DNA of 64,000 nt from Kwoniella bestiolae CBS 10118 (GCF_000512585.2 NC_089245.1:744001-808000), one strand, 5' to 3'. Counted from the stretch's first letter, positions 38,101 to 51,300 are shown. Numbers and translations are program-made. Notes: generated by a model not told the origin, from the letters alone.

Positions 38101-40387
38101 TCAAAGCTATTCACCCCGTTATTCGGATTATCATCGGTAGTCTATCCCCAAAGCCACCTCATCAGTCTAGGCATCATCAGAGAAAACAGTAAAGAGGCAC
38201 AGAACACTCACTTTACAAACCTGTCCCAACGGGCATATATACCCTTTTGGACTGATACTGGACCGCGACCCATCCAAATCCAAATACGGGATATTCTGCA
38301 ATGTCAACGGGTCAAGTGACCCACCACATTGATTCTCCAGTATAATCTCGTTGGTCGAATTGTTCGGATCCGCTAATACGCAGAACCTTCGAAAAGAACC
38401 TTTGAAAGACTGTACACCTATGATAGAGAATATCCCGGCAGCGAAGATGAGGAAATACGCCACGGTAATTAACATTGGTCCGGCCCGTTTCAGCGAATGT
38501 AGGATCGTGGTAGTACCGCTGGTAATCACCAATAACCTTCCTGCTCTAAGTACTGAGAGAGCTCTGAAGATGTAGATATGTCGATTGGCAGTGGCTTCGT
38601 ACCCTGTTATAGCAAGGAAGAAAGTGATCCAATATGCGATAACAGCTATCATGTCGATACGATGCCATGAATGCCTCAAATACGGTCTACCTTGCAATGC
38701 TAAGTTTTTCTGCTTGGCGACGGCGCTTTGGAAGGGCGCTTCAGGTAAGATCGGTATGACTCTTTTGGGCTCTTCCTTGATTTTTGATATGGATATTGGT
38801 TGCCCACCATTATGATGGGCATGATGACTCCGCGAAGAGCCGTTCGGAATGGGGTCGTTGTGGAATCTCCATGCTGCTCGATGAGAGGTTTTCGATATTG
38901 ACAAGTTTCTCTGCAAATTCACTCGGCCAACACGCCGCTGTACGGTAGGTATGACACCAGAGGGGGAGAATAGGAAATCACGGAAGGAGCGGTCAGGGTC
39001 GAGGAGAAGACCTGTTACTACTATACGAGCGAACATTTCGAGGCTGAACGACCAAACGTCAATCAGTTTAGAGTCTATCCAACTAAAAGGGTATGTGAGA
39101 GGGAGATCTCAGAAGGATACGATGGACTTACGTGAAGATACAGAACAAGACCAAGAGAACATAATCCGCCCAAGTCTGAAAATACCCATCATCCACCCTT
39201 GGTTCATTCTGGGCAGGAGCAGACTGAATGGCCAGTACGACGACGTTGGTAATGATCAGGATGAGGATAGCAGGCTCGGTGTAGCTGCGAGGTCACGCCA
39301 CGATACTCAGCAATTGTTCGTTCCAAAGACCATTCTCTCAGGTCACACCTTGCGTTGTATTGGCGAGCGACAAGCCATAAATAACAAGTGGAAATGGAAG
39401 TTGTAATGGATGTAGTAATGGATGTGCAAGACAGCAGACTCACGGATACTTCATCAGCCCATTCATAGCCACCCTAACCCTCGACCTCTTACTAAACACC
39501 CCCAATGTCCTACCCCTCAATCCCATCTCTGGAGGTCTCGGATCAGGTCTCAACGTATTCGTATTCGTATTCGTATTCGTACCATCCGGAATTCTAATTC
39601 CCAATCCTATATTCTCCCTTCCCTCTCTCTTAGTATCCTGATCATCCTCACTTCCCAACCTCTGCACCCCATCTTCCTCCTTCCCTCTGTCAACTCCCAT
39701 GATATTTACTACTCGGACACTGGCGGACCTGATAGTTTTACTTACCTTACGGAGCGTCGACGATCTAGCAAGACCATTAGAATCGTATGGTCTCTTCTTT
39801 CCCTTGCCAGGTGACTGTCCACTCCCACCTCCTAGGGGACTTCGTTTATTCTTCCTACCGGGGGAAGAACCGGAGCCGGGGTGATCGTATGTCTGTCCAG
39901 GTGTAAGGCGCGCTCTATCTTCATGGAACGATTCGATATCCGACCCCGAGTTGGAGGTGAGGGAAGTCTCACTTCCGTATTGCTTTGATCCGAATCCCCT
40001 TTCACTGTGAGGGGGAGGGGGCGATAGTGGTATATCTTCGTTGAGGTCTTCAGTAGACTGTAATGGATGTGTTCCGCCCCATAGTCCGCTATCCGACGTA
40101 GCATAGACTATATCCCTCTCCTCCGTCCTCGGATCTAACAAGTGTGTTCTGGACGGTGTGCCCAGCCCTAGCCCTGCAGTGGGCGGTTGAGGGTGCGAAT
40201 TAGAGATGAACAAGTTGGTATCTTCTCTTGAGCGATTCCAAGATAATCTCCTGGATAATCCATCAGGCGAAGAGGGGGATGCGACGGGCGAAGGTGAGGA
40301 TGAGCGTATGGCGGAGGAGGTGGAGATGGCGATGCTTCGATTGGTGGTGCGAGAGTCGTGTCGTGAGTGGGAATGCGAGGAGGTCAT
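32152..40387 (-). CDS. CCH1: Voltage-gated high-affinity Ca2+ channel alpha subunit Cch1
   Basis: Plasma-membrane Ca2+ channel with four six-helix repeats, partnered in fungi by Mid1. The ATG is at 40387 and the stop at 32152; I estimate 2,100-2,300 residues in many exons. The cytosolic N-terminus (~315 residues) is Ser/Pro-rich with an NTNTNT run. Repeat I spans about 39300-37760, from S1 (ILILIITNVVVLAI) to the pore FESLVQVIIICSVNTW. Repeat II spans 37730-36600, pore GMYQISSSENW. Repeat III spans 35870-34870, S4 RVTRALKSFRALRLITLFSR, pore FESVSLEGWIDVM. Repeat IV spans 34850-33800, pore LAFMSTGEGW. The C-terminal cytosolic domain (33700-32152) contains FVATGVRRAVDIRR and a Ser/Pro-rich tail ending GGESSFLIE. 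Three of four filter positions are Glu; repeat I appears to have Asn. Confidence 0.93.
39554..39581 (-). repeat. Coding hexanucleotide repeat in CCH1
   Basis: About four and a half copies of CGTATT on the plus strand (AATACG sense) encode alternating Asn-Thr in the cytosolic N-terminus of CCH1. The six-base unit is frame-neutral. Confidence 0.75.
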
Positions 40388-40958
40388 ATCTTACTCCTTC
40401 ACCTCTCTCGATAGGTAGAAGTGAAGGGGAGTGGAGGGGTAAAAGGTGAAGTAGGTGAAGGAAGCTAAGCCAAGCTAAGCTGAGATGTCGGTCCGTGAGA
40501 TGGATCTCGGATCTGAATCCAAATGGAGCTTCTGATACAACCCTTATACAACCACTGAATGGATCTTCATCTTTCTTTCTTTCCTATCCGACTGATATCT
40601 GGGTGTATATGATGATTTCTGTTGATTGCGTGAAAATAAGTATGAAATGAAAGGAATAATAGATGATTTCTTCCTTTAAATGTCCTTGCGCAGAGTAACA
40701 AGCTTACACAGCTACGACTACACGTGCCTGACGCGACGCGATCGATAACGTACGGCGGTAGAGCGATGAGAGCATCGGACATGATTTGTATTCATATGTA
40801 CAATATAATCAAGAACAAACTAAAGATCCTATGCACTGTCCGGATGATTCAAGTATGGTATGATACGATATGGCAATGTGTAAAGAAAGTAATGATCAAT
40901 GAGGGAGTGAAGAAGGCAAATAATATAGTCGTATCAAGGTAAAAAGTCCGTTAAATCA
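40388..40958. promoter_or_regulatory. CCH1 promoter region / 3' flank of the DUF4203 gene
   Basis: 571 bp. It holds a 9-bp direct repeat AAGCTAAGC at 40462-40480 and a CACGTG box at 40721-40726. The rest is AT-rich near 40800-40950 and looks like 3'-flanking sequence of the downstream minus-strand gene. Confidence 0.45.
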
Positions 40959-43900
40959 TCAACTAGCAAACTGTCTACTCGCCCTCTTCTTCCCATCCCT
41001 TTCTCTGTCCCTACTTGGTCCCGCCGTCGCACCAGCCGTAGCAGGGGGCGAGAGGACCACGCTCTTCCTCCATTCCTGCGCCTGCTTTATACCTTCCTCC
41101 CTTCCCTTTCCTTTCCCGCCCCCCACTCCAGGCTCAGCAGCGGCAGATTCCCTGTAGAATCGTTCACGTTCTTTCCTTTTCATCTCCTCCTTCTCCGCCT
41201 TCTTCTGCCTCTCCCATCTCATTCTGGCCTCTTCAATCTCAATCTCCCCTTTCATCTTCGCAGTGACCGGGTCTTGCAATCGAGATAATCTCTTTCGATG
41301 TCGTTCGGCAAGCTCATCATACGTCATGGCTCTTTGTCCCCCTGACATGTGCTGTGAGTGTCTATTACCACTGTGACCTCTGTGATCAGCCGCAGAACCG
41401 ATAATGATGGGGGTACCAAGTCGATTCCCCCCATTGTTATTACCGGTACTTGGTCCAGCTAAGTAATCATGATAAGTCGAAGGTCTATCCAACCCTTCAC
41501 TCCTCGTCCTCTGCATCTTATCCGCAGGATACGTCCCATTATTTTTACACCTCGAAGGATCAGACGGTCCAAAATCAGATACCCTAGGTTCCAACATACT
41601 GGTCGTTCGTTCTCTCCTATCGTACATTCCCATATTTAACGGTACAGACGAATAAGCCGAAGATCGATTAGGATAGTTCCTTTGTTGGTTTTGTTGTTCT
41701 TGATGATGAGAATCCGAAGAGGTTGGACTGAGCACTTTACGTTCAGCAAGGTATTTCTCCCATTCCGATTGAGGTGGGGGTGGTGCCGGAGCAGGTGGAG
41801 TTGAGTGAGTATGATCAGATCTATTAGACGACTTGAAATCTGCAAAATCGAGTATCCTACTACTAGTCGTCGAGAGATGTCTATCCCTACGATCGTTCTC
41901 GCCTGCTGCTGAGGCCGATCGGAAATCAGAAGAGAAATCCAAAAGCCTGCTACTTGTATTCGACAGGTGTCGTTCCCTCTTATCGCCGTTCGTACCAAGT
42001 GTGGGAGTAGGTGTAGTCCTTCCAAGCAGGTCGTTACTCATTATCGAAGGAGTGGGAGTAGAAGATTTTAACCTATTCAAAGATCCTCTGATATCTTCTC
42101 GTGCTTTCTTCACTTCGGCAAGTAATTTCATCTGTTGCTCCAATTCCGGATTATCCGCAGTAGGCGTAGCAGGCTCAGGACTACTCGATTTGAGCTCTTG
42201 TAATCCCACTAACATACTCTGAGGAGTCTCCAATCCAATAGTGGGTGACTTCATACCAAGCGGTTCGTAGTTCCCTGTATCCTTTTCTGTATCTCGTAGT
42301 AAGCTGAGGGTACTTGACGGTCTTCGATCTCGATCAGATTCGAATCCGAGTTGAGGTAGCAATACTGAATCTCTGGTAGCTCTCATAGCTTCACCGTTGA
42401 GACTGCCATATGGGTCGGTAGGTCCACTAGAACCGGGTCCAGAAGTAGGACTGGCATTACCATGTTTCTCTTCCCATTCGTTGAGCTCTGCTCCGACGTT
42501 CTTGAATCGCTCGGCAGCTTTTTCGATCTCTTCAGCTTCAATCTTGGCTTCTTCCTCTTCTCGCATCTTACGATATCGCTTGGTGAGGATGTTGAGCACA
42601 CGGAATTGGATGGCAGCGCCGATCTGCAGTGCGATTGACAGTATCAATATAGTTACTAGAAGTAGGTTCAGAGGGTAGTACCCAAAGATATCAACTTACC
42701 ACTACCATGGCAGCCAAAATGCCCAGTTCAATCATCATAGTCTGGGTCAAAGGATACTTGAACCCGTAGAGCTTAGGGAAGAGATCGTGAAAACCAAGAT
42801 TATATACGAAGAACTATTCACCAACCCGAAAAAATCAGCTCTGTCCGAAAAGGAAAGGTATACCGCTAAAGAAAGAAGGAAGATAGGTAGAGCTCCGACA
42901 ACAAAGAAGTCACTCACCTCCTTTAACCCCGCACGAGTATAACAGTCCACTCCCAATGTGAACGCCGTCGCCCCGATCCAAGCAGTAGAAACAAGCATCA
43001 TCCACTCATTAGTCTGTTTAGGCAGAGATGCTACAAGCCCGCCAACAGCCAATCCACCGAGTAGGCCCCATCGACCAAGGACAGAGGTGATCAGTCCTCC
43101 TTGGCGAGTGGCAAGGAGGAACCATCCGAAGGTGAATCCTCCGATGGCTGAGACCCAGTATTTCGCGAATGTGTATAAGAATATTCCAGCCGCTCCACCG
43201 AAGAAGGCGGATATGATGCATGCTAAGAGGTAGAGGCCTCTTAGGGTGGTTGAGGGGGGATTAGGAGATGGGGGCTGAAGATTTGGCTCGACTCTGGGTA
43301 AGAGTTGGGAATGCAAGTCAGCAAATGATTTCGGGTCCTCGTAGTTACATTCGGGATGTGTGGGGGATATTCCTGTGGGAACCCAATCAGGCGAGAGATA
43401 TGTGTCCTCCCCAAGTTGCATGATAGATCCAACATAATCACATACAATCAGATTGACTTGATCACTCACCCAAATCTCAGAACCATGACCAAAGTGAACA
43501 ACATCATAGCGTACCCCGATGAAATCGCATTTGATGACCTATTCAAGCCATACCCTCAATCAGCCGATCGTTCCTCTTCATCTTCCCAAAGTGATCCGCA
43601 CAGCCAGAACCACACGTTGTCCCCTCCCATTTTCCACTACTGATGAGACAGCGAGGAGACACGAAGCGACATAAGACCCACCATCGATTCTTCCCACCCA
43701 GCACCGCCACCGGAATCCCACTCAGAATCAACAATCCCCCCAGCACCCCAAAGGCAGGATCTATCTTGATACTAAATGGTATAAACCCATCCCCCTCCAC
43801 CCACGGTTTGTCCTTCTCATTCCCATTGAACGGAATCGTCTCATTCGTATAATTTCCTCTCCAGATCGACTCGTTCACACTGGAATAATCACCCGCATTA

Positions 43901-44160
43901 AGTGTGAAGGTCAGAGCGAGGGTCGTAGCTGGTTGGAAGGAGGCGGAGAGGGTCGTGGTGGTAGGGTAGGTCGTGAGGGTCGTGGTGAAGGTCGTCATGT
44001 TCTGTGTTGGTGTTGCTGAGGAGGAAGAGGAGTTGGAAGAACGGGTGGACGATGAAGAGGAGTTGGATGAGTTGGATCGAGAGGCTGATGGGGAGGGTGA
44101 AGAGGGGTCTTGAGCGTATATGAGGGGCAGTGTGGCGAGGAGTAGGTTGATGAACCTCAT
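40959..44160 (-). CDS. TM198/TM7SF3-like (DUF4203) multi-pass membrane protein with long cytosolic tail
   Basis: Function unknown; the family has several membrane spans. The ATG at 44160 begins a signal peptide (MRFINLLLATLPLIYAQ). A Ser/Thr-rich luminal stretch (SSNSSSSSTRSSNSSSSS) and N-glycosylation-like NYTNET precede the first span (FGVLGGLLILSGIPVAVLGG). An intron splits NRW from SSNAISSGYAMMLFTLVMVL. The next intron, about 170 nt, probably ends before GVEPNLQPPSPNPPSTTLRG, since only that acceptor keeps phase 2. More spans follow (LYLLACIISAFFGGAAGIF; GLLGGLAVGGLVASL; MLVSTAWIGATAFTLGV). After the last span (~42650) comes a coiled coil (KRYRKMREEEEAKIEAEEIE) and about 530 disordered residues with a charged helix (MKGEIEIEEARMRWERQKKA). 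The stop is at 40959. Confidence 0.8.
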
Positions 44161-45615
44161 GTTGAGAGGTTGCTATTGAGTCTAGTTGATCTTCGGTGGG
44201 ATGTTTGATGTATGGGTGTGAGGTCTGTTGTAAGTGTGATAGAATGATACGTTGTGGAAAGAAGCAATGAAGGTATAACAAGAATGGGTAGTAGAGCGTA
44301 GAATCGTCCTGTAGCTGTGGTGAGGGTGGTGATACAAGACTATAAAGGAGCGAGTTGTCGACGGATGCGGTAGGATGTAGTAGCTGGAAAGATGAAAATG
44401 AAGTAAAGGTGAGGTGAACAATCTTGAAGTGATCAAAGGAATGAAAGGGAAGTGTGATTGGTGTTATCTCCTCGTTTTGAAGTTAAGTGAAAGTAAAAGT
44501 GAAAGTTGACGAATAAACAAGTTCAAGATCAAGATCGATCCGAGTGTAGTACTGTGACACTGCTATGAGGGTAGATTTACCCAGAGGTACCATCAAGGGT
44601 TCATGTGAGGTTGAGGTGCTGTTGCGAGAGAGAGGGTCTGTTATCACCGTGTTAGCACTATGATCTATATAGGGTGTGAATATGAGGAAGTGTGGGTCCT
44701 TTGGATAGCTCGATAGTAAGGAAGGGAAGGATTGATCCACTCACCGAAGAAAGCAATAGCAATTAGATGATCAATCCAAAATCATCATTCTACGAGTATT
44801 CCCCAGATATTCTACAACCCCATCTCGTTTGTTTCCATGTGAAATTGATTGATGAATAGTGTCTGCAAGATAGCAATAGTCTAATCGATCAATCAACGTT
44901 GTACATTGCTGCGATTGTGTGATGTGACTGTATCATGTTCAACCAGAAATTCACCCTGACAAATGACATTTTGCACTGACATTGACCGGAATACACGGCC
45001 GGCGAACCACGATAACATGAGACATGATTGAGATTGAGATTGCACCCGCAAGTCAAGCTCAAGCATGCACTCGTATGGCTGATGAGGCTATGCTGTTCAT
45101 GGGAAAACATGGGTCGTTAATCGGTGAAATATATAAATAGACAAAATCAGTCGGGGCTGAATAAATGAAACATGCTAAACTTTAGAGCGACGATGATGGA
45201 CTACCTCCACTCGACTCCTGCGGGATGACACGTGCGTACCACATTTACACTTCGACTGCCTGCCTCTATATGGCGGGAGTAGTAATTCACAAGAGTCATG
45301 CTGCAAGGGTATGTTGTGAGGTGTCAACGTTGCACTTTCACATAGATTATGGTATATGGCATCATTTACAGAACAGTGATACGTGATAATATACAAAACG
45401 ACGACAATGACGATGACTAATCTTACAGAAATATATTGTCGTGAGATGGATGAGATGACGGGATGTTTACAGCATGATATCATTAGCAGCTAACCAGCTG
45501 ATCAGAGTGATGATTGGAGTACGAATAATATGTTGAAGTCTGTTTGATCTAGCTAATCTACAGGGAAGCAACGTAAAAGCATGAAAAGTCGTATCGTGTG
45601 TGAGAGATGATCAAT
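44161..45615. other. Longest gap in the window; upstream of the DUF4203 gene and downstream of UBLCP1
   Basis: 1,455 bp without a supported gene. It contains a 12-bp-spaced direct repeat of GTGAAAGT (44487-44494 and 44499-44506), a TATATAAATAG element near 45129-45140, and CACGTG at 45229-45234. Short minus-strand ORFs at 44182-44436 and 45175-45483 have no recognisable domain and biased composition. A long promoter, 5' UTR or noncoding RNA are all possible. Confidence 0.4.
44487..44506. repeat. Direct repeat of GTGAAAGT with 12-bp spacing
   Basis: Two perfect 8-mers are separated by four A-rich bases in the gap upstream of the DUF4203 gene. A regulator binding site is possible but unproven. 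Confidence 0.5.
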
Positions 45616-47744
45616 CTAAGATCTAGGTTTCTTCTTCCATCTCTGATTATGCCAACCAAATCGTTTCAATCAGCGATCACTTTGATCCCAAGAGTGATGC
45701 CAAGCACTCACAGAATGATCCAACGTCGTAAAGTCCTCCACGGTAGTAGCGATTTTGACCAGCTGATACAAACAACAATCGATGATCAGATCATGTCAAA
45801 ATCAGTGCATGTGGATGTATCACTCACATAATTACCCAATCTGCTCAATTCCTTATCTGCCAATCCATCAGGTTGTCCAGCTTTGTTGAATGCTCGTATC
45901 TACACGATCAAAATCGATCATATCAGCTAGAAAGCCAAATATCCTGAAACTTTCAAATGTCTGTTTACTCACCTTTAGACCTTCACCAGGGTTCAAGGCG
46001 AAGTTTCTCGAAAGATCATCGATGTGAACGGTCTATGAACCACGACGCCCTGCCAATCAGCTTTATCGGCAAGCTCATTAACAAGAAAGTTGACTCACAT
46101 TCTTAGCGGACCAATGAGGGAAGTGCGCCCAGAAATACGCAAGTGGTTTGACCCTATCATACCGTGATCAGCTTAAACACATTTTCTTCAAAGACAATGG
46201 GGAAGCTGATTACCTACTCATGCTCGAAAGGTTTCCCATCCCTCTGCGTGAATACCTATAAACATCCCCATGATCAGTTCACTCCGAAACGGACATGGCG
46301 AAAAAGATATTAGCTGATAAGCAGTGAGGTCCAACCGAACTCACAGGAAACATCGTGGTTCTATCCGATACAAACGCGATCTTATAATTCCTAGCACCCC
46401 CTATCATATCCAGTTCGACCAATTTCGATTCAAGCCATCTCCAATGGGTCTGCGACCAGATGACTATATCGTAGTGTGGGTAAACCAGCTCAAGAAATTC
46501 GTGGAGTCCTGGTCGAGCACATTCAGAGGAGGGGAGGGCACCGCTGATGAGGGGTTTGGTATCGACGATTGCTGAACACGTACATCAGAGTCAGCTTGAG
46601 GTCAAACGATTTGCGTCAATAGAAAGCTCACTGTAATCCAGATCAAGGACCAGTAATCTTTTTCCTTCTCTGGGTTCATTCATGACCTATCTCAATGAGA
46701 TATTAGCTACAAGATGTACTTTCGGTTGCATTTCGCAAGTTCAAAATTTGCACAGCTGGGAGCGTCAGAAACTTACAGTGACAGGTATCTTATCAACGAT
46801 ATTCTGTATCTTCCTCTTATTCCGTGGATCATCGGCAGGTGCAATACCTTTGACGTGGTTAGAGTAGGTCACATCGAATTCCTCGGTGGTCTGCAAAGAC
46901 GAACATCCTGAGTCAGATTAGGTTCTTCATGGCTTGCTGGGATTCGTTGACACGTCCACATACCAGACTCATCACCCCCGTCTTATCCTTGAACCGATCT
47001 TCCTCCCTCGTACCAACCATGACGAACTTCGCTCCCTTCTTCACTCCCAGTGTCCCGAACCTCTTGGCATCATGTTCCGTCGACAGTTTACCCTTTGACC
47101 CGGGGAGGAGGTTGATTAATTTCTGTCCGTCTGGCGGGACGCCTGTGAGGGTGGAAATGAGGTGTCTGAAGTCGTATACCCTATGTCAGGCCAGATACAT
47201 CAGTAAAAACAAATCACTTTCGAATACTGATGGGGCAGGTGATGAGAGAGTCCACTTACATATCGTTACCTCCCACTTTCAGCTCGAACACCTTGCCTGA
47301 CCAGGTCATCTTCAATTCCCACCATTCTTCTGTCTTCTCTAGCTCTTCAACCAGGGGGACAGCCTCGACAGTTCTCGAGTTATCTTGATCATCCTCTTCA
47401 TCATTCACATCGTCTTCTCCTTTGTCTAACCCGTTCGACGGCGACGCTAAAGACGAGGAAGAGGCTTGGGGTCCACTTTCGTCTGATATGGGTGTGTGAT
47501 GGATGTCCAACGGATCGTCTTTACCCATCTCTACATCATCATCCTGTTGTTTCTCGTCCTCTTTGGCGGAGTTGAAGTTATTTGAACCACTCTCCTCGAC
47601 ATGATACAATTTGGCTTTCTTATTTTCCGAAGGGGTCGATTCGATATCCGGTTTGGCCACTACTACTCCTCCTGACCCTTCTTGAGAGGTATCATCCATA
47701 TTGATTTCTTGTTGTTGGTTACTCGGTGGGTCGGAGGATGTCAT
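45616..47744 (-). CDS. UBLCP1: Ubiquitin-like domain-containing CTD phosphatase 1 (UBLCP1) homologue
   Basis: Nuclear HAD-type phosphatase; animal UBLCP1 dephosphorylates the 26S proteasome. The start at 47744 (MTSSDPPSNQQQ) was preferred to an in-frame upstream codon at 47825. A disordered acidic N-terminus of about 130 residues precedes the ubiquitin-like domain (WWELKMTWSGKVFELKVGGND, FRHLISTLTGVPPDGQKLI). The catalytic HAD motif is LLVLDLDYTIVDTK near 46650-46610 (DxD nucleophile pair intact). Then come ARPGLHEFLELVYPHYDIVI, WSQTHWRWLESKL and, near 46020, VHIDDLSRNFALNPGEGLKI. The last short exon follows an intron inside LDHS and reads RWKKKPRS, stop at 45616. Human UBLCP1 is ~318 aa; the extra length here is mostly the N-tail. 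It is divergent to UTP21. Confidence 0.92.
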
Positions 47745-48310
47745 GATATCAAGTGACTGGTTGTGTATGCAAAGCGAGGAGTAGAGTGATGAACCGTTGA
47801 ATGCGAATCCGAGTGAATAAGTCAAGTGGAGGTGAGGTGTACGTTCGTGGATGTCGCGTCGTCGTTGTTGCTCGCTGCACTCTGAGTAGGTATATATGTT
47901 TAGCGGATGACTTGAGTCGATTTATGTGGATTTCCACAAGAGACAGCCGTATGAATGGATCATGATCGTATCCTGTATGTATGCATCCATTCACGTATAA
48001 GTTGACATCATCGTCGTTCTCTCCACCAATCCTCCTTTCATTACCATCATCATCATCATATACACACAGACACATCCGAACTCAGCTTAACCTCTACGGA
48101 GTTTAGCGGTATCTCCATTTCAGGCACGTGGGATCCTATTGAGATTTGGATTTTCACTACCTCGACATTTGGACATTTGAACAAATCTCAAAATTACATA
48201 CGTTCGTACAGATCCTTGACTTGATGTTTACCATTGATACATTCATACCCGACTAAGTATCCTTCACCTCCAACTCTCCAATACTGTGAGATTGAAAAAG
48301 AGCATTCAAC
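47745..48310. promoter_or_regulatory. Divergent promoter region between UBLCP1 and UTP21
   Basis: 566 bp with a (CAT)5 microsatellite at 48045-48059 and a CACGTG box at 48125-48130. No coding sequence is supported. Confidence 0.45.
48045..48059. repeat. (CAT)5 microsatellite
   Basis: Five perfect CAT units lie in the UBLCP1/UTP21 divergent intergenic region. Confidence 0.8.
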
Positions 48311-51300
48311 ATGGCGCCTCAATCCAAACGTCAGAAAAACGGGTCCATCCCCACCTCCACAGAACAGCAACCAACAGCAGGACCTTCCAAACCCACCCCC
48401 CGACTATTCGCACCCTTCAGAGCTCTAGGGCATGTGACGGACCATGTACCTTATGCGATGTTCGTACATACCCCTCAGGGAGCTTTGGCCACTCCGACAG
48501 TGCAGATCACTACCTCGGTGGGGAGGAGTTGGCTTATGTGGGATGCTGCTAGGATGACTTTGGTTTTTGCTGGTATGTTTTGTTCATTGGCTTGTGCCTA
48601 GGGTATACAGAATCAGTAGGAGATGAAGCTGAATCCGATTGGTTATAGGACCGGATGCTGGTGCTCAGATTAATGATCTGACTATGACTGGTACGGATAT
48701 CTATGCTAGTGCTGGAGCGAGGGTCATCAAGTATCATCGAGGCAAAGAGGTCAGCTCAACTTGTCTCTAGTTATCCCATGGTGAAAGGGTGAAAGCTGAC
48801 GATGTCTCAATGTGTACAGATTGGATACTATATGTCACCCGATCAGTCGACCATGGGGAAGATGTTGATTTTCGGGGATGAGTTGTTGGTGTTGAAGGAA
48901 GATGGAACGGGGATGGTCATCTATGATCTGGGTACTAAACGTGAGCGTTACTCGTCCTTATTATCGAATAATCGTCCTGTCCAATGAAGAAGTTGTAAGC
49001 TGAGCCGTGGTGCTTGACTCGATCTCAGAACTCAAAAACCAAATAACCTTCCATACGACTTTCACCGCTACCCATATTATGCATCCCTCAACTTACCTAA
49101 ACAAGGTATTAATCGGAAGTCAACAGGGAGAACTACAATTGTGGAACGTCAGATCATGGTATGTCAAGCTCAAGAGCACAATTTACAAAGTTAAGAAACG
49201 CTAACAGCGATATTTAGCTCCCTCATCCACACCTTCTCTCATCCCACTCCAGCGTCAGCATCACCTATAACAGCCATCGTCCAATCTCCAGCTATCGATG
49301 TAGTGGGGGTTGGATACACCGACGGTAGTGTTAGGATACTTGATATTCGACAAGGCGATTTGGTAATGCAGATGAAGATTGAGGATGGAGCTGTAGCGGG
49401 ATTATCTTTCAGGATGGGTAAGCGATATGTTCTCCCTGGTATAGAGGGTCAAGCTGATTCAGATATACAGATGGACCACCAATTCTCGCGACCGCTTCAT
49501 CAACTGGTTCTTTGGCCACCTGGGATCTGAGCAAAGGTGGAAGAGTGTTACATGTCGTACGAGGTGCACATGACCAAAGTGTGACTGGTCTGCAGTGGGT
49601 CGCTGGTCAACCATTATTGGTATCGTCCAGTGCGGACAATAGTGTCAAAGTGAGTACTGCCTATTCCTCTTCTCCAATTTGCAAGGCTATGCGAGGCTGA
49701 TCAAGGTGCTTAGCAATGGCTCTGCGACTCGCCTACGGGTATGCCCCGACTGCTCAAATTCAGAGGAGGACATCACGCCCCACCAACATGTATACGGTAC
49801 TATGGAGAGGATGGTAAACAAATCTTGACTGCCGGCAGAGATAGGTCATTGAGGTATACTAGTGTGGTGAGAGATTCAAGAAGTTTCGAACTTTCCCAGG
49901 GTGAGTTCAACCGTGTCTGACTGCATGAACCGGTGACTGACGATTGGAAAATGATAGGTTCTCTGATCAAGAAAGCAATAGGTTTGGGAGTAACAGTGGA
50001 CCACCTCAAGTATCCTCAGATCACCGCTATAGCCAGCTCGTCTATAAGATCAAAAGACTGGGAGGATGTCGTCACTGCTCAAGCGGATGATGCTGTCGCC
50101 CGAACATGGAGAGTGCAAGAGAAACGATTGGGTCCATGGACATTTGAAATGGAAAGTGGTGTAGCTCAGGTCAGTCTATCGCTTCCTACCGTCGCTTCCC
50201 ACAGACAAGTGCTGAGTGTATGTGATGTGAATACAGGCTGTATCGGTAACTGCTTGCGGTAATTTCGCTCTTGTCGGTTCGTCCACAGGTGAAATACGGA
50301 TGTACAACATGCAATCAGGGAAAGAACGACGATCCTTCTCCTTATCTGGATCTGCTCCTGGAGACAGTAAACCTGCGATAATTGCTCAGAGCAAAACCGC
50401 CAGAGCCAAGGCTGCTCAACAAGCGAACGGTACCGTCCAGAAGACATTGGAAGCTATCACGGGTCTGGTCAGTGATGCTTTAAATAGGGTCGTGGTGGCT
50501 AGTACACTCGAGGGCAAGCTATATGTAAGTCGAATGTAAGCCTCAGGATGCGAGGAGGTGACTAACAAGATTGATATGCCAGTTCTTTGATTTTCATTCC
50601 ACCCAACTTCTTCACAAAGTCCAGCTATCCACCTCTATCACTTCAATGTCCCTGCACAGAGATTCCGGGCTGTTGTCTTTGATATGTGATGATCTTACTG
50701 TCCGACTTGTCGATATTGAGACCAGAAGGGTTGTAAGAGAATTAAGAGGATTCAAGGGAAGGATCCTTGATACTGTAAGTTACCCTACATATCACACTTG
50801 AGGTCCAACAGCAAGATAAGAAAGCTGACGCCCGACCGTGCATGTTTCAGGTCTTCTCTCCTGATTCAAGGTGGTTGATCGCTACGTCCCTCGACTCAAC
50901 TATCAGGACATTCGATATACCCACCGGACGACTGGTAGATGCCTTCAGAACCGCTTCTATCGCTACCAGCGTGACCTTTTCTCCCACTGGTGATTTCCTG
51001 GCTACTGCTCATGTGGATAGTGTCGGTATTCATCTTTGGTTAGTCTCTCATCCCCTCCTATATGTGCCGAAATTATGCAGTTCGTGCTGATATTCTGTAT
51101 GGTATGATAGGGCAAACAAAGCTCAGTTCTCTGAAGTTGCGTTACGACATATTCCTGAAGAAGAGGACGTCCCGGAAGTTGGATTGCCTTCTGTCCAAGG
51201 ATTGGAGGAAGATGCCGGTGAGTTTACTGTACTGCGCGATCAGAGCTGGAGCTTGAGTTGACGTCTATCGATGGTCTTGGTGGTCTTAGCTATAGAAGGA

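Noticed and set aside
45175..45483. 102-codon minus-strand ORF in the long gap
   Set aside because: Biased composition, no recognisable motif, and no supporting promoter/stop context. Kept only as part of an unexplained gap.
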